NCBI RefSeq assembly: GCF_013340845.1 | Contig: NZ_AP020335.1 | Location: 186,001 to 250,000 of the forward strand | Direction of reading: 5' to 3' | Source of the DNA: Hydrogenovibrio marinus | GTDB taxonomy: Bacteria > Pseudomonadota > Gammaproteobacteria > Thiomicrospirales > Thiomicrospiraceae | DNA: 64,000 nucleotides | Shown here: positions 36,330 through 44,947 of the stretch, in pieces | Layout: each line of letters opens with the position of its first letter | How positions within the stretch are numbered: the stretch's first letter is position 1 | Position numbers and translations under genes: made by a program | Notes under the pieces: generated by a model | The model's input: the letters and a program-made list of their open reading frames with translations, nothing else | The model's database searches: none | What the model was told of the DNA's origin: nothing

Positions 36330-37444
36330 TGTCTGACAATCGACCGACAATCCGCGCTGCGATTCCGAAGGACTTAGACGCGTTGCTGAGGTTAGAGCAG
36401 GTTTGTTTTACCGAAGATCGTTTATCGCGGCGTAGTTTTGTCAACTTGCTCAAGCCCGGGCCACATAGTTGTTTGGTGTTAGAGCAGGACGGGGAACTAT
36501 TGGGGTATGTGTTGATGCTTTATCGCACCGGTACCCAGTTGGCGAGGCTTTATTCAATTGCCGTGCATCCGCAACAGCAAGGGAAAGGCTTGGCCAAAAT
36601 GTTATTGGAAAGTGCGGAAAACGAGGCCGAAGAACGTCAATGTGTTTATCTGAGATTGGAGGTCAAAGTTACCAACCAGGCAGCGTTGAAACTCTATGAA
36701 CAGCGTGGTTACAAACACCTGAATCGCATTCCTCAATATTACGAAGATGGTGAAGATGCATTCCGTATGGAAAAACGTTTGGTGGCAAAGGCGTTGAAAA
36801 CCATGCCGCCGAAACCCTATTACGAGCAAACGACGGACTTCACTTGTGGCCCGTCGTCTTTGATGATGGCGCTCAAAACCTTAAAGCCTGACTATGAAAT
36901 GTCTCGCGCCGAAGAGTTGCAGATATGGCGTGAAGCCACCACCATCTTCATGACTTCGGGTCATGGCGGTTGCTCACCCCATGGTTTGGCGCTGAGTGCT
37001 TGGCGACGAGGTTTGAAAGTGCATCTTTATACCAACATAGAAGGCGTGCCTTTTGTCGATGGTGTGCGTGATGAACATAAAAAAGCGGTCATTGAGCTGG
37101 TGCACAACGATTTCATCCGTCAGATTTCGGAAACCGATATCGACTTGACCGTCAAACAGCTTGAAGCGCATGACTTGATGGATATTCTTGGACAAGGTTT
37201 ACCGGTATTGGCGTTGATCAGTACTTGGCGGTTGAATCGTAACAAGGCACCGCACTGGGTTTACGTTACTGCCGCAGATGAGGGGTTTGTCTATATCAAT
37301 GATCCAGATCACAATGACCAGCCGCACCTTAGCCAGACGGACTTTCAGCAGATTCCCATCACGCGGAAAATGTTTATGGAAATGGCTCGCTTCGGTCAGC
37401 AAAAGCTTCGGGCAATCTTGGTTTTGTCATCAGACGAAGTATGA
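36329..37444 (+). CDS. GNAT acetyltransferase fused to a C39-like peptidase
   Basis: A 371-residue fusion. Residues 1-~150 are a RimI-like N-acetyltransferase (IRAAIPKDLDALLRLEQVCF, LARLYSIAVHPQQQGKGLAKMLL with the acetyl-CoA loop, LRLEVKVTNQAALKLYEQRGY). Residues ~165-371 are a papain-like C39 domain: QTTDFTCGPSSLMMALKTL (Cys173), PHWVYVTAADEG (His309) and YINDPDHND (Asp/Asn). C39 enzymes cleave double-glycine leader peptides, but this one has no transporter domain. Co-location with an RLAN ligase and M14-like peptidase is a recurrent arrangement for peptide modification; the substrate is unknown. Confidence 0.88.
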   Translation: MSDNRPTIRAAIPKDLDALLRLEQVCFTEDRLSRRSFVNLLKPGPHSCLVLEQDGELLGYVLMLYRTGTQLARLYSIAVHPQQQGKGLAKMLLESAENEAEERQCVYLRLEVKVTNQAALKLYEQRGYKHLNRIPQYYEDGEDAFRMEKRLVAKALKTMPPKPYYEQTTDFTCGPSSLMMALKTLKPDYEMSRAEELQIWREATTIFMTSGHGGCSPHGLALSAWRRGLKVHLYTNIEGVPFVDGVRDEHKKAVIELVHNDFIRQISETDIDLTVKQLEAHDLMDILGQGLPVLALISTWRLNRNKAPHWVYVTAADEGFVYINDPDHNDQPHLSQTDFQQIPITRKMFMEMARFGQQKLRAILVLSSDEV

Positions 37445-37888
37445 TCCATAGTGTTTTTTAATGCATGGAACGCCTGTTACTGAGATTTTCTATTTGTTTT
37501 TATTCGCCATTTGATAAAGAATTTTCTTAAAGTGATGTGATTACGAACTGTGTAATTTGATGTTTTTCAGGCAGATTTTTGCACCGTTTAGTTGTGAAAT
37601 TGTCATGCAAGCGGCAACTAAAATTGTCGTCGGTCGAGACTTTTTTTCAAAAAAAATTTAAAAACCGCAAAAAAAATTACCAAAAATCACGCATTTTTGA
37701 CTCAATTATCCTTTTGAATCTATGGATTGATTCTCTTTCCAAATCAATAGGTTATCTTTATTCGACTTCGTTTATATATAGAGGTCGCTCAATCTTTTCT
37801 ATCGTTTCTTTCAATTAGTCAATAGGTTGGCTTGTTCATAACATTGCACTTGAATTTATTTCAACTCCAAAAACAAGGAGAGCATTTT
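37445..37888 (+). promoter_or_regulatory. Control region of the carboxysome operon
   Basis: A 444-bp gap with no convincing gene (an open frame at 37579-37818 is low-complexity). It contains strong A-tracts (37645-37690), which should bend DNA, and TTGACT at 37697 and TTGATT at 37727 as possible -35 elements without clear -10 partners. A LysR-type operator (T-N11-A) is plausible but I cannot assign one. AAGGAG at 37875-37880 is the cbbL ribosome site. Confidence 0.5.
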
Positions 37889-39304
37889 ATGGCAAGTAAA
37901 ACGTTTGACGCTGGTGTACAAGATTACCAGCTGACTTATTGGACACCAGACTACACTCCTCTAGATACAGATCTATTGGCGTGTTTCAAAGTTGTCCCAC
38001 AAGAAGGTGTACCGCGTGAAGAAGCAGCAGCGGCTGTAGCGGCAGAATCATCAACTGGTACTTGGACGACAGTTTGGACTGACTTGTTGACAGACATGGA
38101 GTTCTACAAAGGTCGTGCGTACAGAATCGAAGACGTACCTGGTGATAAGAACGCATTCTATGCATTCATCGCTTACCCACTAGACCTATTTGAAGAAGGT
38201 TCTGTGGTTAACGTATTGACTTCATTGGTTGGTAACGTATTCGGATTTAAAGCGGTTCGCTCTCTTCGTCTTGAAGATTTGCGTTTCCCAATCGCGTTTA
38301 TCAAAACTTGCGGTGGACCACCATCAGGGATCCAAGTTGAGCGTGATAAGTTGAACAAATACGGTCGTCCTATGTTGGGTTGTACTATCAAGCCAAAACT
38401 AGGTCTTTCAGCTAAGAACTATGGTCGTGCGGTTTATGAGTGTCTTCGTGGCGGTCTAGATTTGACCAAAGATGATGAAAACATCAACTCTCAACCATTC
38501 CAACGTTGGAGAGATCGTTTTGAATTCGTAGCAGAAGCAGTAGACAAAGCAACAGCGGAAACGGGTGAGCGTAAAGGTCACTATTTGAACGTTACTGCAG
38601 GTACTGTTGAAGAAATGATGAAACGTGCTGAGTTCGCTAAGGAACTAGGTCAACCAATCATCATGCATGACTTCTTGACTGCTGGTTTCACAGCTAACAC
38701 GACTTTGGCTAACTGGTGTCGTGAGAACGGTATGTTGCTTCACATTCACCGTGCAATGCACGCCGTAATCGACCGTAACCCTCTTCACGGTATTCACTTC
38801 CGTGTATTGGCTAAGTGTCTACGTTTGTCAGGTGGTGACCACCTACATACAGGTACGGTTGTTGGTAAGTTGGAAGGTGACCGCGCTTCTACGCTAGGTT
38901 TCGTTGACCAACTTCGTGAATCTTTCGTTCCAGAAGATCGCTCACGTGGTGTTTTCTTCGACCAAGATTGGGGTTCAATGCCAGGTGTTATGGCGGTTGC
39001 TTCAGGTGGTATCCACGTATGGCACATGCCAGCATTGGTTAACATCTTTGGTGATGACTCAGTTCTTCAGTTTGGTGGTGGTACACAAGGTCACCCAGGC
39101 GGTAACGCTGCTGGTGCGGCTGCTAACCGTGTTGCGTTGGAAGCTTGTGTTAAGGCACGTAACGAAGGTCGTGATCTAGAAAGAGAAGGTGGAGACATCT
39201 TGAGAGAAGCTGCTCGTACGAGTAAAGAACTGGCAGTAGCTCTAGAAACTTGGAAAGAGATCAAGTTCGAGTTCGATACCGTTGACAAATTGGACGTTCA
39301 ATAA
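37889..39304 (+). CDS. cbbL: Form IA RuBisCO large subunit (carboxysomal)
   Basis: The 471-residue large subunit fixes CO2 onto ribulose bisphosphate. It starts [23 protein letters not shown] and has the active-site [17 protein letters not shown] with the carbamylated lysine, [30 protein letters not shown], loop 6 region and [34 protein letters not shown]. An upstream ATG at 37832 is rejected because AAGGAG fits ATG 37889. Sequence style ([38 protein letters not shown]) is form IA. First gene of the cso operon; codon use favours high expression. Confidence 0.98.
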   Translation: MASKTFDAGVQDYQLTYWTPDYTPLDTDLLACFKVVPQEGVPREEAAAAVAAESSTGTWTTVWTDLLTDMEFYKGRAYRIEDVPGDKNAFYAFIAYPLDLFEEGSVVNVLTSLVGNVFGFKAVRSLRLEDLRFPIAFIKTCGGPPSGIQVERDKLNKYGRPMLGCTIKPKLGLSAKNYGRAVYECLRGGLDLTKDDENINSQPFQRWRDRFEFVAEAVDKATAETGERKGHYLNVTAGTVEEMMKRAEFAKELGQPIIMHDFLTAGFTANTTLANWCRENGMLLHIHRAMHAVIDRNPLHGIHFRVLAKCLRLSGGDHLHTGTVVGKLEGDRASTLGFVDQLRESFVPEDRSRGVFFDQDWGSMPGVMAVASGGIHVWHMPALVNIFGDDSVLQFGGGTQGHPGGNAAGAAANRVALEACVKARNEGRDLEREGGDILREAARTSKELAVALETWKEIKFEFDTVDKLDVQ

Positions 39305-39350
39305 GAGCGTTCAGAGCTAGATTGATCCTAAAAAATACAAGGAGATTAAG

Positions 39351-39692
39351 ATGTCAATTCAAACAGATGATTACCGTACAAAGTACACACTGGAAACGTT
39401 CTCGTTCCTTCCAGAGTTCACGGCTGATGAAATCTACGACCAAATCGTTTACATCATCAACCAAGGTTGGACACCTGCTCTTGAGCATGAAGCGCCTGAA
39501 GCTGCTTCTTCTCACTACTGGGGTATGTGGAAACTTCCAATGTTTGGTACACGTGATCCAAACGCGGTACTAGCTGAAATCGACCAATGTCGTGCAGCTT
39601 ACCCAAATCACATGATTCGTTTGATCGGTTATGACAACTACACTCAGTGCCAAGGGCATAACTTTGTAGTTTACCGTCCTCGCGGAATGTAA
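39351..39692 (+). CDS. cbbS: RuBisCO small subunit
   Basis: A 113-residue form I small subunit: [79 protein letters not shown] and FVVYRP. It starts 46 nt after cbbL with AAGGAG. Carboxysomal small subunits bind the N-terminal repeats of CsoS2 (encoded next), which recruits the enzyme to the shell. Confidence 0.97.
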   Translation: MSIQTDDYRTKYTLETFSFLPEFTADEIYDQIVYIINQGWTPALEHEAPEAASSHYWGMWKLPMFGTRDPNAVLAEIDQCRAAYPNHMIRLIGYDNYTQCQGHNFVVYRPRGM

Positions 39693-39754
39693 TTCGCACG
39701 GAACGAATAACGAGTGATTAAACGAGTCATAAAGACGAAATAGGAGGCTTTAGC

Positions 39755-41725
39755 ATGAGTAACAATGCTCAAAGCGGTCGAGCTGCAGCCATTGCGCGCC
39801 GCAAAGCACAGGTAAAAGGAAAGGGTGTTCAAGCATCAGCTACTCCGGTAGCGACGCGTCAACCAGCACCTGCGCCAGAACCGATTGTGACTGCGGCAGC
39901 TCCTGCACCTTCGCAGCCATCTCGTCCTCGTCGTGAAGTGTCTTCAGCTGCATCTGCTCCGGCATCTGCAGCGGGACGCGACGCGGCGAAGCAGAAGAGG
40001 CAGCAGCAGAAGAGCGGGAAAAGCGCAACACAAGCAGCAAAGCCGACGCCTCACCCTAAGACTAGAGCAAAGCAACAGTCTGAAGAGCCGATTGTCGAAC
40101 CTCGTCAGACTAGATCGGAACAACCAGCCAAGCGACAAGAGCGTCGTACGGCAGTAAAACCGGAAGCTACAGTGCAATCCAGCGGTCGTCTTCAATCGAA
40201 GGCATACCGTCAGGCACAAGTGAAAGGTAAGGTTGGCCAAACTGCGTTCAAATCTAAGGGCGGTAGTCAGTCAGGAGCCAAAGCGAAGTTAGCTAATCCG
40301 GACGCTTCTTCACGCGAAATTGCGAAGCAAATTCGTGCTGAGAAATGTTCACGAGGCAAAGTCTGTTCAACAGGCGCTTCGAGACCAACTCGTCCACCAA
40401 GAAACACAGAGTTGCCACAAAAAGTTGGTGAGTCTGAAACCCTAAGTGGTCAAACCGTTTCTGGTACGCAAGTGGGTCAAGGCAAGAAAAAAATGACAGG
40501 TGCAGAAACAGGTGCATGTCAATTGGTAAGCGGTACAGAGTACTTGGGTGCGGAAGAGTTCAACACTAACTGTAGTTCTCAACCAGCAGCCAAACCTGCA
40601 AAAGTGACGCAAACACAAACCACTCGTGGGCAGATTGTTAGCGGTTCAACAGGCGTAGGTCGTGCTGAAAAAATGACGGGCAATGAGCCTGGAACTTGTT
40701 CAGCGGTAACCGGTACAGAGTACTTACCAGCGGATCAAGGCCAAACGTTTTGTGGCACAGCCTCTGTAAAAGCTAAGGCAGCCGGCTTCTCGGTAATGTC
40801 TCAGCCAGCACAGAAAAGCGGTGAAAAAATCACTGGTGGCGGTAGTCGTAAGTCTCAATCGATAACGATTAAACCGAAAGCACCAGCGAAAGCACCACAA
40901 AAGGTAATGTCTTCGCAAACTGCAAAAGGCAATACCACGACTGGAACGCAAGTTGGTCGATTGGAAACAGTAACTGGGGGCGATAAAGGTGCCTGTAAAT
41001 CAGTAACTGGGACTGGTTACCAAAGTGTGGAAGAGGCAGAAACGCTATGCAAGATGCCTGCAGTCGATACGGCAACAAAGGTAACGGCTTCTGGAACCCG
41101 CGGTGGACAGAAAGTAACTGGTGATCGCAGCGGTGCATACTACGGTATGACTGGTGCGGAAGCAGGTGACTGTCAAGCGATTACAGGAACGCCATATACC
41201 GGTTCGGAACAATCTCAATTTTGCTCGGTAGATCAGCAAAATGAGATGAAAGTACGCCAACCAAGAGGGATGAATCCTTCTATCTCAGGTGTACAGCCAG
41301 GACCAGTAGGTCTAACCGGTGCGCAGAAGGGTGCATGTGAATTGGTAACAGGAACCTATTACCAAGGAACTGATCAGACAGCTATGTTGTGTGGTCCTTC
41401 AAGCGCAGCTCAGCCAGGGGAGTCGGATTTTCCGATGACAATGGCACAAGCGGCAGCAGAACCAATGGTTGAAGCTCCAGCTGAACAAGGTACGAAAATT
41501 ACCGGTGACGGCTGGGACAGAGGCTCAAAAGTGACAGGAACAGACGGCCCTTGGGCGGCGCAGCGTAACGCGTCAATCAAAGGTTCAGTGAGACAGTCAC
41601 CGATGGGTGCAGCACAGTTCAACGCTGGCGTGATGAGTGAAGTACCTATGAGTCCGATTACCGGTTCATCTGGTAACACGGAAACGGGTGCAAAAGTTAC
41701 CTTGTCCGGTGGTGCAAGAGCATAA
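39755..41725 (+). CDS. csoS2: Carboxysome scaffold protein CsoS2
   Basis: A 656-residue disordered scaffold that links RuBisCO to the shell. The N-terminal ~220 residues are K/R/A/Q-rich with repeated SGRxxxxxRRKAQ- and ALQSKAYRQAQVKGK-type RuBisCO-binding elements. The middle holds repeats of the form SGTQVG...TG...G.C..V.GTEYL.....C (about residues 230-490). The C-terminus has PSISGVQPGPVGLTGAQKGACELVTGTYY, ITGDGWDRGSKVTGTDGPWA and further anchor repeats. Shorter than the 800-900 residues of many CsoS2 proteins. An A7 run at 40487-40493 starts exactly on a codon. Confidence 0.95.
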   Translation: MSNNAQSGRAAAIARRKAQVKGKGVQASATPVATRQPAPAPEPIVTAAAPAPSQPSRPRREVSSAASAPASAAGRDAAKQKRQQQKSGKSATQAAKPTPHPKTRAKQQSEEPIVEPRQTRSEQPAKRQERRTAVKPEATVQSSGRLQSKAYRQAQVKGKVGQTAFKSKGGSQSGAKAKLANPDASSREIAKQIRAEKCSRGKVCSTGASRPTRPPRNTELPQKVGESETLSGQTVSGTQVGQGKKKMTGAETGACQLVSGTEYLGAEEFNTNCSSQPAAKPAKVTQTQTTRGQIVSGSTGVGRAEKMTGNEPGTCSAVTGTEYLPADQGQTFCGTASVKAKAAGFSVMSQPAQKSGEKITGGGSRKSQSITIKPKAPAKAPQKVMSSQTAKGNTTTGTQVGRLETVTGGDKGACKSVTGTGYQSVEEAETLCKMPAVDTATKVTASGTRGGQKVTGDRSGAYYGMTGAEAGDCQAITGTPYTGSEQSQFCSVDQQNEMKVRQPRGMNPSISGVQPGPVGLTGAQKGACELVTGTYYQGTDQTAMLCGPSSAAQPGESDFPMTMAQAAAEPMVEAPAEQGTKITGDGWDRGSKVTGTDGPWAAQRNASIKGSVRQSPMGAAQFNAGVMSEVPMSPITGSSGNTETGAKVTLSGGARA

Positions 41726-41744
41726 CTAGAAATTGGGTGTATTG

Positions 41745-43319
41745 ATGAACAAGTTGAAACAAACACATCGTCAAAGGTCATTGTTTTGGAAGCCGATTGC
41801 TCCAAACCCTCAATGGCTACAAAAGCAGGCGCAACCACAAACTGCTCATGGTGCGACTGAGATTGTAGCTGAGGATAGAGTTCAAGCTTCGATGACATTG
41901 GCAGGCACCCATGCTTTGGTTAATGAAGCACAAAACGAATTGTTGCGTCGCTACGAAGTTGAAATCAAAGCACGTTTCGATGATATCGAAGGTGTTCTGA
42001 AAGAGATTTTGGCGCAGCAAGGCAAAACGGATTTTGCTGGTTGGGCTAACCAACAATTATTTGCAAAGTTGGGTGTAAAGCTTACAGAAGAAGAATGGTT
42101 GTCTGGATTGAATATGCAATCCCAGAAAGCGTTTCAGACGCTGTATGCCAAAACCCTCTTTGCACAATTTTTAAGAATGTCGGAAGACTTCTATATCAAT
42201 GATCCTCTTGCGGGTCAGAGAACTCAAGAAGCCGAACGCATTTTTAAACAAGCGGGATTTCACGCAGTAGGTGTTGCACCTTGTGCGGATGGACGTCTTG
42301 CGCATTTGATTAGTTATGTACTCAGACTGCCTTACGATGCGGTCAGAAGAAAGGCCCATGCGGGTGCTTTGTTCGACATCAGCGAAAGTGTTAGAAACTG
42401 GGTGTTTATAGAACACACGCGGTTCAGAGAAGGTAAGCCAAATTCGGCTGAAGAACCGACGCGTTACTTAAAGATTGCGGTGTATCACTTTTCGAAAGCC
42501 GACCCAACACATCAGGGTTGTGCAGCACACGGGAGTGATGACCAAAAAGCAGCGGAGGCTGCATTAACAAAACTCAAAGATTTTAGACAGGCAATTGAAA
42601 ACCGTTTCGGTTGTGGGTCAACAGTTCAAACCTTGTTGATTGGTATGAATACCGATGACGACAGTTTGAAGATCCATATTCCAAACGAACAAGGCAAGGT
42701 GTGTTTGAACCGCTTTGTTGAAACCGACAAGTTATATCAGCAAACGGCTGGTTTGTCGGCAGAACAGGCAAAGCAAGCGATTGAGAAAGTAATCGATGAT
42801 TGTAATCTCAACCAAAGTTCAACCACACCACAGCCTGGCGTGAACGCGCTGATTGCTTGGTTGATTGCGAATAACTTTTCGCAGATTGCATACGTCAATC
42901 GCTTTGAAAACGGTTGTTACAGCGATATTGGCCATGCAGAAAGGTTTATTGGGGTGGGTAATGGCTTTGATGAAGTACAACTTCGCAATCTGAGCTATTA
43001 CAGCTTCCTTGATACGGTTGAAGAAGGTGTGAATGACGTGGATGTCGGTATCAAGATCTTTAAAGGTCTGAATGTCAAAAAAGGCTTACCGATTCCAATC
43101 ATTGTTCGCTGTGATTATGACGGACGTGTTCCAGGCTCTAAAGATAGAGCGGAAGCAAAAGCCATACGCATAGAGAAAGCTTTACATAATCGTTATCAGG
43201 AGTTGTCGGTATCAGGCTTGTTACAAACCATGCCGACCCTAAGAGATTTTACCGGTTGTAAGCCGGCTGAAAAACTACCCAACCTGGCAGATTCTTCTGC
43301 CTCGCAAAGAACCGCTTAG
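41745..43319 (+). CDS. csoSCA: Carboxysomal carbonic anhydrase CsoSCA
   Basis: A ~524-residue epsilon/beta-type carbonic anhydrase that converts bicarbonate to CO2 inside the carboxysome. The zinc ligands can be placed: Cys180 in VAPCADGRLAHL, His248 in KIAVYHFSKA and Cys259 in HQGCAAHGSDD; the 11-residue His-Cys spacing agrees with the Halothiobacillus enzyme. The Asp-Arg pair is in CADGR. The frame opens at TTG 41733; ATG 41745 is preferred. The last ~14 residues include KLPNLADS, coded by a copy of the dispersed repeat. Confidence 0.95.
   Translation: MNKLKQTHRQRSLFWKPIAPNPQWLQKQAQPQTAHGATEIVAEDRVQASMTLAGTHALVNEAQNELLRRYEVEIKARFDDIEGVLKEILAQQGKTDFAGWANQQLFAKLGVKLTEEEWLSGLNMQSQKAFQTLYAKTLFAQFLRMSEDFYINDPLAGQRTQEAERIFKQAGFHAVGVAPCADGRLAHLISYVLRLPYDAVRRKAHAGALFDISESVRNWVFIEHTRFREGKPNSAEEPTRYLKIAVYHFSKADPTHQGCAAHGSDDQKAAEAALTKLKDFRQAIENRFGCGSTVQTLLIGMNTDDDSLKIHIPNEQGKVCLNRFVETDKLYQQTAGLSAEQAKQAIEKVIDDCNLNQSSTTPQPGVNALIAWLIANNFSQIAYVNRFENGCYSDIGHAERFIGVGNGFDEVQLRNLSYYSFLDTVEEGVNDVDVGIKIFKGLNVKKGLPIPIIVRCDYDGRVPGSKDRAEAKAIRIEKALHNRYQELSVSGLLQTMPTLRDFTGCKPAEKLPNLADSSASQRTA
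43278..43296 (-). repeat. Degenerate dispersed repeat in the csoSCA C-terminal codons
   Basis: ACCCAACCTGGCAGATTCT is the reverse complement of AGAATCTGCCAGGTTGGGT, two to three changes from the consensus. It is read as PNLADS in the tail of CsoSCA, 20 nt before the stop, and is a minus-oriented single copy. Confidence 0.65.
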
Positions 43320-43333
43320 AAAGGAGGTTAAGG

Positions 43334-43606
43334 GTGAAAATTTTTAAAGTCGATAAGACATTGGTTTCCACCAGCCGCATCTCGATGATGGAGCACAAAC
43401 CTCTACTGGTGGTCCGTGAGAAAGATGGTGGCACACCTCAGGTTGCAGTCGATCCGATCGGTTGCAAACCTGGAGACTGGGTCTTATGTGTCGGGAGTTC
43501 CGCCGCACGTGACGCAGTAGGGATTAAAGGTTATCCCAGTGATCTGACGATTGTCGGGATTATTGATAAGTGGGAGATGCCTGAAGATGGAAATTCATCA
43601 AGTTAA
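43334..43606 (+). CDS. csoS4A: Carboxysome vertex protein CsoS4A
   Basis: A 90-residue pentameric shell protein of the BMC-P (EutN/CcmL) family that caps carboxysome vertices. Signatures: KIFKVDKTLVSTSRISMMEHKPLLVVREKDGG, QVAVDPIGCKPGDWVLCVGSSAARDAVG and DLTIVGIIDKWE. GTG start behind the strong AAGGAGG at 43320-43326. It overlaps csoS4B by 20 bases. Confidence 0.95.
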   Translation: MKIFKVDKTLVSTSRISMMEHKPLLVVREKDGGTPQVAVDPIGCKPGDWVLCVGSSAARDAVGIKGYPSDLTIVGIIDKWEMPEDGNSSS

Positions 43607-43838
43607 GCAAGCATTGGTACTGACCAGTCGTTTGGAAGACTTAGGGCATTTACCAATTAAGGTTTTAAAAAGTCTATCTACCGGCGCCACCTTAGTGGCA
43701 ATGGACCCGATAGACGTTAAGCCAGGTGATTGGGTTTTTACCATCGCCAACTCCGCGGCAAGAGATGCAGCGGGAGACAAACGATTATTAACGGATTTAA
43801 CGGTTGGCGGCATCATCGATGACTGGCAGCCAGAATAG
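43587..43838 (+). CDS. csoS4B: Carboxysome vertex protein CsoS4B
   Basis: An 83-residue BMC-P pentamer paralogous to CsoS4A: MEIHQVKQALVLTSRLEDLGHLPIKVL, LVAMDPIDVKPGDWVFTIANSAARDAAG and DLTVGGIIDDWQPE. The frame begins at 43551, but ATG 43587 starts the conserved domain and lies inside the csoS4A 3' end, suggesting translational coupling. Confidence 0.94.
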   Translation: MEIHQVKQALVLTSRLEDLGHLPIKVLKSLSTGATLVAMDPIDVKPGDWVFTIANSAARDAAGDKRLLTDLTVGGIIDDWQPE

Positions 43839-43879
43839 AAGTAAGTTTTAAAAAAGTCAGCAACTCAAAGGAGAAAGTT

Positions 43880-44167
43880 ATGAGTGATTACGGTATTGCG
43901 TTAGGCATGATCGAAACCCGCGGTTTGGTGCCTGCAATTGAAGCAGCGGATGCAATGACTAAAGCAGCAGAAGTTCGCTTGGTAAGCCGTGAGTTCGTTG
44001 GTGGTGGTTACGTAACAGTAATGGTACGTGGTGAAACCGGTGCGGTAAACGCAGCAGTACGTGCAGGAGCAGATGCTTGTGAACGTGTTGGAGACGGTTT
44101 GGTAGCGGCGCACATCATCGCTCGCCCACACAAAGAAGTTGAACCAGTTTTAATGATTGAGAAATAA
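43880..44167 (+). CDS. csoS1: Carboxysome hexameric shell protein CsoS1 (copy 1)
   Basis: A 95-residue BMC-H protein that tiles the carboxysome facets: GIALGMIETRGLVPAIEAAD, AAEVRLVSREFVGGGYVTVM, RGETGAVNAAVRAGADACER and VAAHIIARPHKEVEPVL. AAAGGAGAAAG precedes the ATG. From residue 4 to EVEPVL it is identical to copies 2 and 3; only the termini differ (MSDYG... ; ...MIEK). By position it corresponds to csoS1C of other cso operons. Confidence 0.97.
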   Translation: MSDYGIALGMIETRGLVPAIEAADAMTKAAEVRLVSREFVGGGYVTVMVRGETGAVNAAVRAGADACERVGDGLVAAHIIARPHKEVEPVLMIEK

Positions 44168-44197
44168 GTTAGTTCTTTATTTAAAAGGAGAAAGGCT

Positions 44198-44491
44198 ATG
44201 AGTACGGAATATGGTATTGCTTTAGGCATGATCGAAACCCGTGGTTTGGTACCTGCGATTGAAGCGGCTGATGCGATGACAAAGGCAGCGGAAGTACGTT
44301 TGGTAAGTCGTGAGTTCGTTGGCGGTGGTTACGTAACAGTAATGGTACGTGGCGAAACCGGTGCGGTAAACGCAGCAGTACGTGCAGGAGCAGATGCTTG
44401 TGAACGTGTTGGTGATGGTTTAGTAGCAGCGCACATCATCGCTCGCCCACACAAAGAAGTTGAACCAGTTTTAACAATTGAAAGCAAATAA
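44198..44491 (+). CDS. csoS1: Carboxysome hexameric shell protein CsoS1 (copy 2)
   Basis: A 97-residue BMC-H paralogue with the same core as copy 1 and ends MSTEYG and TIESK. It lies 30 nt after copy 1 with AAAAGGAGAAAGG as ribosome site. The nucleotide sequence of the second half is nearly identical to copies 1 and 3, with silent changes mainly in the first third. By order it corresponds to csoS1A. Confidence 0.97.
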   Translation: MSTEYGIALGMIETRGLVPAIEAADAMTKAAEVRLVSREFVGGGYVTVMVRGETGAVNAAVRAGADACERVGDGLVAAHIIARPHKEVEPVLTIESK

Positions 44492-44509
44492 TTCGAACGC
44501 TCTGAACCA

Positions 44510-44545
44510 CTGAAAATGCAACGCCCCGAAACGTTGTGTTTTCAG
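44510..44545 (+). other. Intercistronic stem-loop between csoS1 copies 2 and 3
   Basis: CTGAAAATGCAACG (44510-44523) can pair with CGTTGTGTTTTCAG (44532-44545), with one or two imperfect pairs and a short loop rich in C. No T-run follows. It sits in a 99-bp gap that is long for this operon, so it may stabilise upstream mRNA or reduce read-through to tune shell protein ratios. Confidence 0.55.
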
Positions 44546-44590
44546 AACTAAGAGCGATCAAAAACTTATACCTTATTAAGGAGAAATGTT

Positions 44591-44893
44591 ATGAGTGAAT
44601 ACGGTATTGCATTGGGTATGATCGAAACCCGTGGTTTGGTTCCAGCGATTGAAGCAGCAGATGCGATGACAAAAGCAGCGGAAGTACGTTTGGTAAGTCG
44701 TGAATTCGTTGGTGGTGGTTACGTAACAGTAATGGTGCGTGGCGAAACCGGTGCGGTAAACGCAGCAGTACGTGCAGGAGCAGATGCTTGTGAACGTGTT
44801 GGTGACGGTTTAGTAGCAGCGCACATCATCGCTCGCCCACACAAAGAAGTTGAACCAGTTTTGACAATTGGTAACGGTGCAACCCGTAGCTAA
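44591..44893 (+). CDS. csoS1: Carboxysome hexameric shell protein CsoS1 (copy 3)
   Basis: A 100-residue BMC-H paralogue, identical to the other two from YGIALGMIETRG to EVEPVL, with a slightly longer tail (TIGNGATRS). In other cso operons the third gene, csoS1B, also has an extended C-terminus, so this may be csoS1B. AAGGAGAAATGTT precedes the ATG. Confidence 0.96.
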   Translation: MSEYGIALGMIETRGLVPAIEAADAMTKAAEVRLVSREFVGGGYVTVMVRGETGAVNAAVRAGADACERVGDGLVAAHIIARPHKEVEPVLTIGNGATRS

Positions 44894-44902
44894 TTGGAAT
44901 GA

Positions 44903-44924
44903 GAGGGTTAATTCGTTAACCCTC
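44903..44924 (+). other. Perfect 9-bp hairpin with a UUCG loop after csoS1 copy 3
   Basis: GAGGGTTAA, TTCG, TTAACCCTC. UUCG tetraloops are unusually stable. No T-run follows, so it is more likely an mRNA-stability or processing element than a terminator. It separates the shell genes from the accessory genes of the operon. Confidence 0.6.
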
Positions 44925-44947
44925 GATGTTGAAGTTAGGAGGGAAAC

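Noticed and set aside
37579-37818. Open frame of 79 codons in the cbbL upstream region
   Set aside because: The sequence is A-tract rich, gives a K/N/F-rich peptide and lies where the operon promoter must be.
43880-44893. Tandem csoS1 repeats as an assembly artefact
   Set aside because: The three copies differ in silent positions, termini and spacers, so they are real paralogues.
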